DNA of 64,000 nucleotides, taken from Taishania sp037189645 (lineage in GTDB: Bacteria; Bacteroidota; Bacteroidia; Flavobacteriales_D; Crocinitomicaceae). The stretch spans positions 195,309 to 259,308 of the forward strand of contig JBBCIY010000001.1 in NCBI GenBank assembly GCA_037189645.1, written 5' to 3'. The notes under the pieces are model-generated. The model saw only the letters and a program-made list of their open reading frames with translations, was not told where the DNA came from and did not search any database. The stretch's first letter is position 1. Each line of letters starts with the position of its first letter. A program made the position numbers and the translations under genes. Positions 27,665 to 36,654 of this stretch are shown in pieces.

Positions 27665-28618
27665 TTATTTCTGTTCAATAACTGTAATTACTTCCTGCAG
27701 CAGCTCAAAAGCTGTTTCCGCCATCTTGTTGATCTTTTCATCCAGGCAGGGATTGATCTCAACGACTTCAAAACAAGCCAGTTTCGGATCGGATGCTAAT
27801 GTCGTTAGCAGGGTTTTCGTATCGGTAACTGTCAGTCCGTTCGGAACCGGGGTTCCCGTTCCGTGGCTGGTTTCATCCGGGTCCATTGAGTCGACATCAA
27901 ATGAAACATAGATATGATCACAAGCCGAAAGGAGCTGGCTGATTTCCGCTCCGATTGCTGAAGCTCCTTTTTGTTTTACTTCTTCAACGGTAAAATTCCG
28001 GATATTCAACCGCTTCATCAAGGCGATTTCTTCCTCTTCCACATCCCGCACGCCAACAAAGACGAGGTCTTCGGGACGAATTTTACCTCCCGGGTAGCCG
28101 GTATTTTTCAATCTCTCCCACAAGACTCTTGTTTCTTCGGGAATATCGTTTCGTCTCGATTCCAGGTTGTCATCACCCAAGGCTGTTGACAGTGGCATTC
28201 CATGCATGTTTCCGGATGGAGTAGTGTAGGGGGTATGCAGGTCTCCGTGAGCATCCACCCATACAACACCGATCCTTTTTTCAGGATAGGCTGCTTTGAT
28301 TCCCGCGATGGTTCCTCCGGCAGAACCGTGGTCTCCTGCCAGGATAACCGGGAATTGTCCTTGAGAAATCGTGTTTTTTACGGTTTGGGAAATTTGATCG
28401 TAGATGTAGGTAAGTCCTTCTATGCGTTTCGCGTACTGGTGAATGATCGGTTTGTTCAGGTAGTGGTTGGCATCTTCAATTTCTTCCACAGGGTATTTCC
28501 CGAATAATGGGTTACCCTGCTTCCAGGCGACTACTTTTAACGAGTCCGGTCCCAGTGACGCACCACGGGTACCTGCCGTTATCTCTGATCGGTTGATAAT
28601 GAATTTTATATTTTCCAT
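27665..28618 (-). CDS. Arginase/agmatinase family ureohydrolase, probably arginase
   Basis: 317 residues from the ATG at 28618; the open frame extends 12 codons further, but the family N-terminus fits the inner Met (NIKFIINRSEITAGTRGASLGP). Manganese ligands are visible: GDHGSAGG, WVDAHGDLHTP, GNMHGMPLS and SFDVDSMDPDETSHGTGTP. The SxDxDxxDP and GNxHGMP elements favour arginase over agmatinase. It cleaves arginine to ornithine and urea. First gene of the arginase-argS-oxidoreductase run. Confidence 0.88.
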   Translation of the reverse strand: MENIKFIINRSEITAGTRGASLGPDSLKVVAWKQGNPLFGKYPVEEIEDANHYLNKPIIHQYAKRIEGLTYIYDQISQTVKNTISQGQFPVILAGDHGSAGGTIAGIKAAYPEKRIGVVWVDAHGDLHTPYTTPSGNMHGMPLSTALGDDNLESRRNDIPEETRVLWERLKNTGYPGGKIRPEDLVFVGVRDVEEEEIALMKRLNIRNFTVEEVKQKGASAIGAEISQLLSACDHIYVSFDVDSMDPDETSHGTGTPVPNGLTVTDTKTLLTTLASDPKLACFEVVEINPCLDEKINKMAETAFELLQEVITVIEQK

Positions 28619-28809
28619 ACAATCTAATTCGTTCGTTCTGTTCCGGTACATCATTGCTTCTGCAATTGAAAATCACTGACCGGAATTCACACAAGACGTG
28701 GTTGATCTTCTACACACACTCATATTTGCCTCAAAGATATAAAAAGATTGGAATTTATAATCCCTTGCAGATCGTTTACAGGAACGGAAATATGAATTTT
28801 GGAAAGAGT

Positions 28810-28875
28810 GTGAAGTACGAAGTAATTGCCTAAACGATCATTTCTATAATTCGTGCCTCATGCCTCGTACTTCAC
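28810..28875. repeat. Intergenic inverted repeat
   Basis: GTGAAGTACGA (28810-28820) and TCGTACTTCAC (28865-28875) are perfect 11-bp inverted arms around an AT-rich core. It lies between the arginase promoter region and the 3' end of the cyclase gene. The word GTACGAGG recurs in the gap near 47.3 kb, hinting at a dispersed small repeat. Confidence 0.5.
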
Positions 28876-28884
28876 CTTGTTTAA

Positions 28885-31800
28885 TCAGTCCTTATATTCA
28901 TTGCGTGCAAGCCGGTCTTTGATCTCTTGAAGGTTCTGGGACTTTTTCGGGTCACGGATGCGCTTGGATGTTTTTGTAAAGAATTTGTGCTGCGTTAGGA
29001 ACTGAACCTGGATTTCGTCCCATTTCCTGTCTGAATTCAGTTTTCCGTGCTCTCTGAGTTCTTTTTTCAGGCGGTCTGCGATCTCGTGGAAGTCATCACG
29101 TCCCAGGTAGTCCAGGTCGGCATCACAAATGATCTCTTCCAGCAGGTTCTTAGGGTTATGAGGAACGGATGTCACGAAGATCAACTCTTTGATGATTTCG
29201 ATGTGTTCCGGCGTGTAGCCGTATTTCGGAAGGATCTCGGAAGCCATTCTGACACCGACAGGTTCATTTTTTTCATACTGTTCCACAAAACCGGCATCGT
29301 GATAGCTGGCGGCGGTTTTCAATAAGAACAGCCCTTCATCTGTAACGTTTTCGCTCAGTGCGAGCCGTTCAACTGCCTGCAGTACGTCTTTGGTATGGTC
29401 AATGCTGTGGTAGTGGAGCTTGCCTGACAGCTCTGTTTCCAGTTTTTTCATGATGAAGCGCTCCGCCTTGTAATAGTTGATCGAACTGTAATGGTGCAGG
29501 GTAACGATCTTATGGAAACGTTCATTCGGGTAGATTCCTTTTCCGTCTACTGATAATTCAGGTTTGATCCGTTCCACCTGGTACATCTGGATTTTTCCTT
29601 CTCCTTTTGCAGAAACCTGTCCTTTGTATGTACATTCAAAATAAGGTTCTATGTGCAGGTACGTATTGCGGGTAATGGTAACTTTTCCCGGCTCGCCTAA
29701 CATTTCCATGCGCTGCGCATAATTCACTGTTGATCCCCACACGTCATAGGCCAGGCGTTTCGAACCGATGATCCCGGCGGTTACCTCTCCTGTGTTGATC
29801 CCTAACCGGAGCACCCATGGCGCTTCACCTCCGTCGATGGCTTCCTGTTCCAGGCTTTTGATGTAATGCTGGATCTGTAAACCGGCCAGGACCGTATCAA
29901 TAGGGTTGGTGTTGTTTCTGACGGGAACTCCTCCAGCCGCCATGTAGGCGTCGCCGATCGTTTTGATCCGTTCCAGGTTATTGTTGAAAATAATCTCATC
30001 AAATTTCCTGAAGAATACATCCAGGCGTTTCACCAGGTCACTGGGGTTCATTTTGTCTGCTATCTGCGTAAAGCCTACAAAGTCAGTGAACATAACGGAA
30101 ACTACTTTGAATGCACGGGCGCTGGCTTCTCCTTTCTCCAGCAGCTCATCGGCCATGCTGTCCGGGATGACATTCCTCAACAGCCGTTCCGATTTTTCTT
30201 TCTCAATTTCAAGCTGCCGGCTCTGTTTTTCAAGCTTCTCTTTCTGCTTTTCAATTTTAATGTTCTGTTCTCTGATCTCAGTTGTCCTTTCCGCTATCTT
30301 CATTTCAAGCCGTACTTGCTCACGTCGTTCGGATTCAATTCTCTTGCGGATGGAAAAGCGGATGATCAGCACTGTCAGAAGACCGGAGATCAGCCAGAAC
30401 CACCAGGTATTCCAAAACGGAGGATTGATCGTGATCTGCAGTATTTTGGGTTGGGAGATCCATTCACCATATCCTACGCGGGCATATAGTTTAAGTGTGT
30501 AATTTCCGGGTGATAATGAATTAAATCGCAGTTCATTATGGCTGCCTATCTCAATTTCGCCTTCATCACTTCCTTCCAGCTTGTATTTATAATTGACCAG
30601 CTCAGTATTGGACAGGTTGTCGGTCTGGAACCGGATGGTAAAGCTCCGCTGCTTGTAATTTAAAACCAGCTCCCTGGTATATGCGATGGATTGTGTAAGG
30701 GGGGAACTTTTATCCGAAGCCGTTATCCATTTATTATCCAGCTTAAACTTTGTGAGTACGACCTGTGCGTTGAGATTGTACTTACTCAATGCTTCCGGTT
30801 CAAAGAATACCAGCCCGGAAATGCCTCCGAAATACAGTTTCTTTGATTTTGAAAGCATGCCGGCTCCCATGTTGAATTCATTACTGAGCAATCCGTGTAT
30901 TTCGGAAAAGTTCATCGGCTTTCCGGTTTTCAGATCAAATCTGGATAATCCTTTGTTGGTACTCAGCCAGATGTTATTCTGCTGATCGATAACCGATGCG
31001 TAGACCACATTGTTGGGCAAACCTTCCTTTTTGCTGTAAACCTTCACCTGGCTGGCTGCTTCATTCCAATGCACCACTCCGTCTCCGGCGGTCCCCAGGT
31101 AGAACTCTCCCGGTTTTACCTCTGTCATGCTTGTAAAATAAGAAGTCAACGTTCTGTTCAGCAGGTTATTCTTTTCATACGGACGGATCTTCAGCTCATT
31201 TCGATCCGATTCGTCCAGTACGGATAAGCCTCCGGAAGAAGTAGCGAAGAAAAATCTTCCTTTTGAATCCCGGAATGCCAGCCGGCAAATGCCCGGAAGG
31301 ATGGTTTCTTTCGGGTTTTTGGGGTTGTTTACAAATTCCTTTACTGATTTGGTTTCAAAATCAATTAACAGCACTCCGAACCTGGTTGCCAGGAAATAGC
31401 TGTCCGATCGGTATTTACTGATCTTATATACCTTTTTATGCTGCTCCAGCAAATTGCCTTTGAGGAAGGGGATGGGCCTGTACTGGTAGCTGCCATCCGG
31501 AGCGATAAGCAGCTCGAACACTCCGTCCACACACCCGACCAGCATCCGGCTGTCAGAGATGTAAAAGATGTCCAGAGCAGCGGTCTCCGAATTTTCAGTT
31601 GCTGTCCTATTGGTTTTCTGCCTGTGAAAGTGTGTGAACTCCCGGTTCTGATGATTGAACCTGGAAACTCCTACATCTGTACCGATATACAGGTTTTTTG
31701 CCTGCAGGTCTTCCGTGATGCTCCAGACGCTGGGCGAGGGGAGACCATGCTTCAGATCGGCACTGACCGAGATTCCCAGAAATCCCTGGTTCTGGGGATT

Positions 31801-32793
31801 GAACCCCGAGATCCCACGCGATGTTGCCAGCCAGATTGTCTTGTTTTTGTCTTCATAGATGGCGTTGATTGTGTTGTATAACAACGCGTTTTTCTGGAAA
31901 ATATCCTGTGTTGAATGAATGATGTTGCCATCCGGGAAAATGGTAAATAAACCATTGTTGATCGTGGTGATGTACCAGTGATTGTCAGCCGTACGGTGAA
32001 TCCCGCTGACGTTCGGATAGCCGAATTGCTTGTCCAGCAGGGGAAACATCGGGGAAGTCTGAAAGGTGGAGATCGCATAGCTGAATACTCCCTGATTCGT
32101 CCCGATGACCAGCTCACCTGCTTTGATCTGGCTCATGAAATTGACCGATACGGGAATTCCGTTCTTTGAGTTGAAAACGATCTTCTTTAATTGTCCCGTT
32201 TTGGGATTGTATGCCTCCAATGGCCTGTCTTCAGATGCTACGAATACGACTCCTTCGCCGGATACAAACACTTCTTTGGCAACTCTGGATGGAAAAACAG
32301 AAGTTTTGGAGGAGAATTTCTTTGTTTTTGTATCGAAAGTCCATACTCCTTTCCTGGAGGTTGCCATCCAGATCGTTGATTGGTCGGTGTCAAACACGAT
32401 CTTTTCGATACTGAAATTCTGCTCTTCGGGATTGTAGGTTGTAAACGCGTCTGTCTTTTTATCCCGGTGAATCAGCCCATTTCCTGAAGCCATCCACATG
32501 TCACCCCGTGAATCGGAAATGATGCTCCGGATGTAATTTCCTCCCAATCCTTTGGTATCTTCCGACGTATAAACCTCGAATGATTTACCGTCAAAACGGT
32601 TCAGACCATCCTGCGTACCGACCCACAGCCCGTAATTATCATCCTGGTAAATGCACAGCGCTGAACTTTGGGAAAGCCCTTCATTGATCGTATAGTTTTT
32701 AAAATGGTAAAAACTCTGGGCAATAATAACCTCGTTACTGTATAAAATACAGCAGATAAACAGAAGTGTAAGTTGTAGTTTTCTCAGTTCCAT
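28885..32793 (-). CDS. Beta-propeller sensor - adenylate cyclase - HD phosphohydrolase fusion
   Basis: 1302 residues. Signal peptide; periplasmic two-component-regulator propeller (about 30-720, repeated blades such as NYGLWVGTQDGLNRFDG); Y_Y_Y Ig-like domain (about 720-790); one membrane helix (about 795-815); coiled coil (about 820-885); class III cyclase (about 895-1080); HD domain (about 1120-1250). The cyclase keeps both metal Asps (MFTDFVGFT, TIGDAYMA), the adenine-specifying Lys (RIKTIGD) and Asp (AYDVWG), and the transition-state Asn/Arg (VNYAQRM), so it should make cAMP. The HD part has YHSIDH, YHDAG and ICDADLDYLG, metal ligands of HD phosphohydrolases. It starts 18 nt after the ferritin stop and is likely cotranscribed. 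ATG at 32793 chosen because the signal peptide begins there. Confidence 0.88.
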   Translation of the reverse strand: MELRKLQLTLLFICCILYSNEVIIAQSFYHFKNYTINEGLSQSSALCIYQDDNYGLWVGTQDGLNRFDGKSFEVYTSEDTKGLGGNYIRSIISDSRGDMWMASGNGLIHRDKKTDAFTTYNPEEQNFSIEKIVFDTDQSTIWMATSRKGVWTFDTKTKKFSSKTSVFPSRVAKEVFVSGEGVVFVASEDRPLEAYNPKTGQLKKIVFNSKNGIPVSVNFMSQIKAGELVIGTNQGVFSYAISTFQTSPMFPLLDKQFGYPNVSGIHRTADNHWYITTINNGLFTIFPDGNIIHSTQDIFQKNALLYNTINAIYEDKNKTIWLATSRGISGFNPQNQGFLGISVSADLKHGLPSPSVWSITEDLQAKNLYIGTDVGVSRFNHQNREFTHFHRQKTNRTATENSETAALDIFYISDSRMLVGCVDGVFELLIAPDGSYQYRPIPFLKGNLLEQHKKVYKISKYRSDSYFLATRFGVLLIDFETKSVKEFVNNPKNPKETILPGICRLAFRDSKGRFFFATSSGGLSVLDESDRNELKIRPYEKNNLLNRTLTSYFTSMTEVKPGEFYLGTAGDGVVHWNEAASQVKVYSKKEGLPNNVVYASVIDQQNNIWLSTNKGLSRFDLKTGKPMNFSEIHGLLSNEFNMGAGMLSKSKKLYFGGISGLVFFEPEALSKYNLNAQVVLTKFKLDNKWITASDKSSPLTQSIAYTRELVLNYKQRSFTIRFQTDNLSNTELVNYKYKLEGSDEGEIEIGSHNELRFNSLSPGNYTLKLYARVGYGEWISQPKILQITINPPFWNTWWFWLISGLLTVLIIRFSIRKRIESERREQVRLEMKIAERTTEIREQNIKIEKQKEKLEKQSRQLEIEKEKSERLLRNVIPDSMADELLEKGEASARAFKVVSVMFTDFVGFTQIADKMNPSDLVKRLDVFFRKFDEIIFNNNLERIKTIGDAYMAAGGVPVRNNTNPIDTVLAGLQIQHYIKSLEQEAIDGGEAPWVLRLGINTGEVTAGIIGSKRLAYDVWGSTVNYAQRMEMLGEPGKVTITRNTYLHIEPYFECTYKGQVSAKGEGKIQMYQVERIKPELSVDGKGIYPNERFHKIVTLHHYSSINYYKAERFIMKKLETELSGKLHYHSIDHTKDVLQAVERLALSENVTDEGLFLLKTAASYHDAGFVEQYEKNEPVGVRMASEILPKYGYTPEHIEIIKELIFVTSVPHNPKNLLEEIICDADLDYLGRDDFHEIADRLKKELREHGKLNSDRKWDEIQVQFLTQHKFFTKTSKRIRDPKKSQNLQEIKDRLARNEYKD

Positions 32794-32811
32794 CCGTGCA
32801 ACAGGCACTTT

Positions 32812-33330
32812 TTATTTTGGCGTTGCAGCTGTGCTTCCAGCCTGGATCGCAGAATTTTCCAGGTCTTTATCAAACAAATACATTCCTCCCTTATCGTTCC
32901 CGATTAACTTGATCTTATCCAGGATGGTGCGGGCAAGCGCCTCTTCTTCCAACTGTTCGGAAACGTACCACTGAATGAAATTGTGAGTGGTGTAATCGCG
33001 TTCATCCAGGCAAAGTCCTACCAGGTCATTGATGCTTTTGGTAACGGAAATCTCATGCTCCAGTAAACGCGTGAAGAGGTCCTCCAGGTTTTTAAAATCC
33101 ACAGGCGGCTTCGCTACCGGTGGTATGACAGCTTTTCCTCCGCGTTCATTGACAAACTTCACCAGTTTCAGCATGTGAAAACGTTCTTCATCTGAATGTG
33201 TGTACATGAACTGAGCCGTTCCGTTCAATCCGTTATTTTCTGCCCAGGACGCCATTGATAAATAGATCTGGGAAGCAAATGCTTCCTTTTCAATTTGTGC
33301 ATTCAGCGCTTTTTCTACTTTTGAATTCAT
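32812..33330 (-). CDS. ftnA: Ferritin (iron storage)
   Basis: 172 residues from the ATG at 33330. Ferroxidase-centre residues are in place: LNAQIEKEAFASQIYL (Glu18-type), THSDEERFHMLK (the ExxH pair), and later FIQWYVSEQLEEEA. This is the bacterial non-heme ferritin of the FtnA class, forming 24-mer cages that oxidise and store iron. The tail is Ala/Thr/Pro-rich. The frame is open eight codons further, but a -7 box overlaps that part, so the inner Met is the start. Followed closely by the cyclase gene. Confidence 0.93.
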   Translation of the reverse strand: MNSKVEKALNAQIEKEAFASQIYLSMASWAENNGLNGTAQFMYTHSDEERFHMLKLVKFVNERGGKAVIPPVAKPPVDFKNLEDLFTRLLEHEISVTKSINDLVGLCLDERDYTTHNFIQWYVSEQLEEEALARTILDKIKLIGNDKGGMYLFDKDLENSAIQAGSTAATPK

Positions 33331-33351
33331 ACTGTTTTTCTTGATTCTAAT

Positions 33352-33359
33352 CAAAGATA
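33352..33359 (-). promoter_or_regulatory. -7 box of the ferritin transcript
   Basis: TATCTTTG on the minus strand (plus CAAAGATA), an exact TAnnTTTG, ends 21 nt before the ferritin ATG. Confidence 0.6.
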
Positions 33360-33466
33360 AAAAGTAATCTTGAAGCAGCGAAATCTTTGAGCTAATTTAT
33401 AATGATTGTAAAGAATCGTGCGGAGAAGTTTTTCCCGTAACCTTATAAAATACCCTTTTTTAGCGA

Positions 33467-33497
33467 TTGCGGGAACAGTACGCTCACTCTACTTTTG
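33467..33497 (+). promoter_or_regulatory. -33/-7 promoter of the T9SS cargo gene
   Basis: TTG (33467-33469), 20 nt, then TACTTTTG (33490-33497): both elements fit the Bacteroidota consensus and spacing. The ATG follows 31 nt downstream at 33529. Confidence 0.72.
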
Positions 33498-33528
33498 CAA
33501 TTTAGAATTAATCTTATTAAAAATAATT

Positions 33529-34701
33529 ATGAAAAATAATTTTTACACACTTTCGCTACTGCTGATCAGCTCCTGCTTTAACTCTATCGCTCAAAACTGT
33601 ACGACTCCTACTTTAGAAAATCAACAGCTGTGCCTTCCCGATACATATACATTCCAGGGAGGGCAAGGCAAAATAGCCGTTTACAACACTGCTGATACTT
33701 CCGTTATTTCGATCAATACCAGTGTAATGGTCAGTCCTTCCGTCACCACCAGTTACCTGTACGCGCAGACAGACCAGGTTGGCCCGGTGGATCATACGAT
33801 CGGCGCAGGGGATTTTTATACAACGGTTGATAAATATGTCAGCTTTAAAGTAAATCATGACCTGATCATCAACACACTCGATGTTTATCCTCAGAATGCG
33901 GGAGATATAACAATTCGGCTGGTGAAAATGGGAGGCTTCCTGAATCTTTCTGAAACGCTGATCGAATCCCGCACGGTAACGGTCAGCAGCGGAGGTTTTC
34001 AAACGGTGAGCCTGGATCTGTTTGTTCCCCAGGGAGACAATTACCGGTTGGTGCTGACTTCAGAGTCATGCGGAGGATTGTTCAGAAACAGTGCCGGGCA
34101 GGCATTCCCTTATACGGCTCCGACTGGCAGCCTGGAGATCACCGGAGGGGATTATTCATTTATGGGATATTATTACTACTTCTACAATTGGAATTTCACT
34201 CCTGTTTCCTGTATTAAGTCGCTTGAAATCAACGTGAATTCAGCTCCAACCGCAACTGCTTCTTTAACCGGTAACGGCATACAGGCAGATGAGCAGGGAA
34301 TGAATTATCAATGGATCGATTGTGCTGCTAACGAGCCGGTACCAGGAGCTACTTCTCAGCAATTCACTCCTTCTTCCAGTGGCCAGTACGCTGTCGTTGT
34401 TTCCAATGGTGGATGTGAAACAACTTCTGACTGTATCCTTTTCTCTACCGGAACAACGGGTATAGCGGATATCAGTGGGCATTCGTTCCGGATTTATCCG
34501 AACCCTGCTGTCGATAAGCTGTTCATTGAAACAGATGAGCAGATAGAGAACATCCGGATCGTTGATTACAAAGGGCAGGTCGTTACCAATGTGGCTGGTG
34601 CGGCAATGATAGATGTGAGCAACCTCAATGCAGGGATCTATTTCATAGAGCTGACGACCAGGGACGGTGGTGTAACAGCTTCAAAGATCGTAAAACAATA
34701 A
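33529..34701 (+). CDS. T9SS type A sorting-domain secreted protein, function unknown
   Basis: 390 residues from ATG 33529 (signal peptide MKNNFYTLSLLLISSCFNSIAQ). The open frame runs back to 33418 but across the promoter. The first 250 residues are beta-rich with paired cysteines and no family I recognise; an Ig-like segment (about 255-320) contains MNYQWIDC. The last 75 residues are a type A T9SS signal: FRIYPNPAVDKLFIE, IRIVDYKGQVV, DVSNLNAGIYFIEL, KIVKQ. It should cross the outer membrane and be anchored or released by the sortase PorU. Stand-alone gene with its own promoter and weak terminator. Confidence 0.85.
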   Translation: MKNNFYTLSLLLISSCFNSIAQNCTTPTLENQQLCLPDTYTFQGGQGKIAVYNTADTSVISINTSVMVSPSVTTSYLYAQTDQVGPVDHTIGAGDFYTTVDKYVSFKVNHDLIINTLDVYPQNAGDITIRLVKMGGFLNLSETLIESRTVTVSSGGFQTVSLDLFVPQGDNYRLVLTSESCGGLFRNSAGQAFPYTAPTGSLEITGGDYSFMGYYYYFYNWNFTPVSCIKSLEINVNSAPTATASLTGNGIQADEQGMNYQWIDCAANEPVPGATSQQFTPSSSGQYAVVVSNGGCETTSDCILFSTGTTGIADISGHSFRIYPNPAVDKLFIETDEQIENIRIVDYKGQVVTNVAGAAMIDVSNLNAGIYFIELTTRDGGVTASKIVKQ

Positions 34702-34737
34702 TAACTGCTACTATGATGTAATGCAAGATGTAGGGAG

Positions 34738-34765
34738 GAGCCGGCTTTTATCCGGCTTCTCTTTA
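34738..34765 (+). terminator. Weak terminator after the T9SS cargo gene
   Basis: GAGCCGG (34738-34744) pairs with CCGGCTT (34752-34758, one G-U), followed by a short pyrimidine-rich tract. Confidence 0.5.
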
Positions 34766-34779
34766 CGTTTTCACCCGGA

Positions 34780-35271
34780 TTATAACCGGCAGGTATATTG
34801 GTCAATGCCCGGTGTGATATTCCTTTCCGCTAACCGGAATCCTGATTTTTCAAAAAGCCGTATGCTTCCGATGTTGTACGAATGTATGGTACAGTTCAGC
34901 CGGTTGAGAGAAAACAGGTCTTTTGCAACAGCTTTTAAAAGATCCAGTGCGTCGGATGCATATCCTTTTCGCCGGTTTTCCTGCCTGTCAACCAGGATCC
35001 CGACTCCTGCCGTTCCTTTTTCTTCGTCAATATCGAACAGGTCAACCGCTCCTACAGGCGTACTGTTTTCTGATACGCAGATCATAAGTCTCAACTGTCC
35101 TGTATCCCTGAAATTGGCTTGTTCAACAATAAAATCAATGATTTCTTCTTCCGAAAACGGTGTTTTCGTACCGCTTACCTCCCAGTTTTCGGGATTATTT
35201 TCCCATTCCAGCAAAACCTGGTAATCTTCAAAAACAACCTGGCGCAGGTAGATTCTTTTACTTTCCCGCAT
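34780..35271 (-). CDS. GNAT family N-acetyltransferase (RimJ/RimL-like)
   Basis: 163 residues. RIYLRQVVFEDYQVLLEWENNPENW is the RimJ/RimL-type N-terminus; the acetyl-CoA loop is RQENRRKGYASDALDLL, and NIGSIRLFEKSGFRLAE is the usual C-terminal motif. It probably acetylates an amine or protein N-terminus; the substrate is unknown. Its start lies inside the end of the upstream hypothetical gene (14-nt overlap), as third gene of the dapF run. Confidence 0.88.
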   Translation of the reverse strand: MRESKRIYLRQVVFEDYQVLLEWENNPENWEVSGTKTPFSEEEIIDFIVEQANFRDTGQLRLMICVSENSTPVGAVDLFDIDEEKGTAGVGILVDRQENRRKGYASDALDLLKAVAKDLFSLNRLNCTIHSYNIGSIRLFEKSGFRLAERNITPGIDQYTCRL

Positions 35272-35749
35272 GGCTGAGCTGTTGAATATAAGACTGGATG
35301 TCCTTTACGGAATAGGAGGGAAGGGCTGTGTAGTCTTCCGGTAAATAAATTCCTGCCACTTTCTCTATCCGTGCTTCTATCCGGGAAAGCAGGTGTGATA
35401 GTTGGGAAGCTTCCGGCTGCCCGAGCAGTTGCTGAATCGGGGTAAGGCAAGTTGTTTCGCCATAAACCGCCGATTCAAAAGCATGGTATGCGTTTTGAAG
35501 CTCTTTCACTGATTTTCCTGTATTCAGTTGAATAAAAAGTGAAGGGATTTGTTTCCTGTGGATCAGCTCCAATACATTCCGGGTAGTTAGTCCGTCATCT
35601 TTTCCCGATACTTTCAGGCTGTAGAATACATTTTGCGTAGAAAAACCAATGTGCGGCGGGATTTTTGTCGCATAGAACACCCAGATGATATTCCGGGAAA
35701 AATCAATCTCCGGAGTGGTTCCGATATGGTTGAATGTATAACTAGACAT
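35258..35749 (-). CDS. Conserved hypothetical protein in the dapF operon
   Basis: 163 residues from the ATG at 35749 (an in-frame upstream start at 35785 would overlap dapF further). No signal peptide or membrane segment. The first half is beta-rich (IDFSRNIIWVFYATKIPPHIGFS, QNVFYSLKVSG), the second helical. I do not recognise a family. It overlaps dapF by 8 nt and the acetyltransferase by 14 nt, so the three are translationally coupled. Confidence 0.75.
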   Translation of the reverse strand: MSSYTFNHIGTTPEIDFSRNIIWVFYATKIPPHIGFSTQNVFYSLKVSGKDDGLTTRNVLELIHRKQIPSLFIQLNTGKSVKELQNAYHAFESAVYGETTCLTPIQQLLGQPEASQLSHLLSRIEARIEKVAGIYLPEDYTALPSYSVKDIQSYIQQLSHAGK

Positions 35750-36521
35750 GGATGGTTCCTTCAAAAACAAATGTTCCCGGACCAATCAGCCAGATGTTGG
35801 TAAAACGGATTCCGTCATAATGAAAACGTACGGCTAATTCGCCACCCATTACTTTTATACTGATCAGCTGGTCCCCGGTTTTTTGATTGACATACGCGTA
35901 AGCCAGTGCACAGGCAGTTACTCCCGTTCCGCAGGCCAGTGTTTCGTCTTCAACGCCTCTTTCATAGGTGCGGACAAACAATTTATTGTCGGCCAGCTCT
36001 TCTGCGACATTGACGTTAATTCCTTTCGTTCGATACGTGTCATTGTAGCGGATTTCCCTTCCGAAGCTGAATACATCCAGCTGGTCGATCTGTGTTGAGA
36101 AACGGATGTAATGAGGAGAACCTGTGTACAGTTCGAAGTCATCGCCAATTTTCCTGATCCCGTCTACATCCATCATTTCCAGCTGAATTTCATCGCCATT
36201 GAACAAGGCTTTGTGTTCGCCATCGTAACCTGAAAAGGTTGTTGAAGCAACGTCCATTCCCAGGTCATTGCAGAATGCAACGGCACACCGGCCACCGTTC
36301 CCGCAAAAGCTTTTGGAGCCGTCCGCATTGTAATAATCTGCTTCAAAATCCAGTACCGGGTGGCTGTTAATCCTGATCAGCCCATCTGCTCCGATGCCGA
36401 ATTTCCGGTCACATAATTCCCTGACCTGGCTGATTGAAAGAGCATTGTATTTGCCGTCCCGGTTGTCCAGCAGGATAAAATCGTTTCCTGCTCCCTGGTA
36501 TTTTGAAAAAATGATTTCCAT
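35742..36521 (-). CDS. dapF: Diaminopimelate epimerase
   Basis: 259 residues from ATG 36521. Converts LL- to meso-diaminopimelate for lysine and peptidoglycan. The two catalytic cysteines are present in their motifs: SFCGNGGRC (Cys73) and LACGTGVTAC (Cys197). The N-terminal KYQGAGNDFILLDNRDG and FGIGADGLI are typical. The upstream in-frame TTG at 36533 lies inside the -7 box and is not used. First gene of an overlapping three-gene operon. Confidence 0.95.
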   Translation of the reverse strand: MEIIFSKYQGAGNDFILLDNRDGKYNALSISQVRELCDRKFGIGADGLIRINSHPVLDFEADYYNADGSKSFCGNGGRCAVAFCNDLGMDVASTTFSGYDGEHKALFNGDEIQLEMMDVDGIRKIGDDFELYTGSPHYIRFSTQIDQLDVFSFGREIRYNDTYRTKGINVNVAEELADNKLFVRTYERGVEDETLACGTGVTACALAYAYVNQKTGDQLISIKVMGGELAVRFHYDGIRFTNIWLIGPGTFVFEGTIHV

Positions 36522-36530
36522 GTGCAGGAA

Positions 36531-36538
36531 CAAAGATA
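36531..36538 (-). promoter_or_regulatory. -7 box of the dapF operon
   Basis: TATCTTTG on the minus strand ends 9 nt before the dapF ATG, giving a leader of only a few bases. Confidence 0.6.
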
Positions 36539-36598
36539 AGTAATTTTGAAGTTAATGCCTTTTCGGAAGTCAACTATTCAACCTGGAGTAGTGATCTG

Positions 36599-36625
36599 AA
36601 AAAAGCGATGGATTGCTCCACCGCT
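36599..36625 (-). terminator. Terminator of the heme-uptake operon
   Basis: On the minus strand AGCGGTGG pairs with CCATCGCT (8 bp with one G-U, 6-nt loop), then six Ts. It lies 30 nt after the HmuY stop. Confidence 0.8.
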
Positions 36626-36654
36626 CTTCAAACTAAAATTAAATAATGAAAAAA

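Noticed and set aside
36541..36548. TAATTTTG on the plus strand after dapF's promoter
   Set aside because: No plus-strand gene follows before the convergent heme operon, so it is not a supported promoter.
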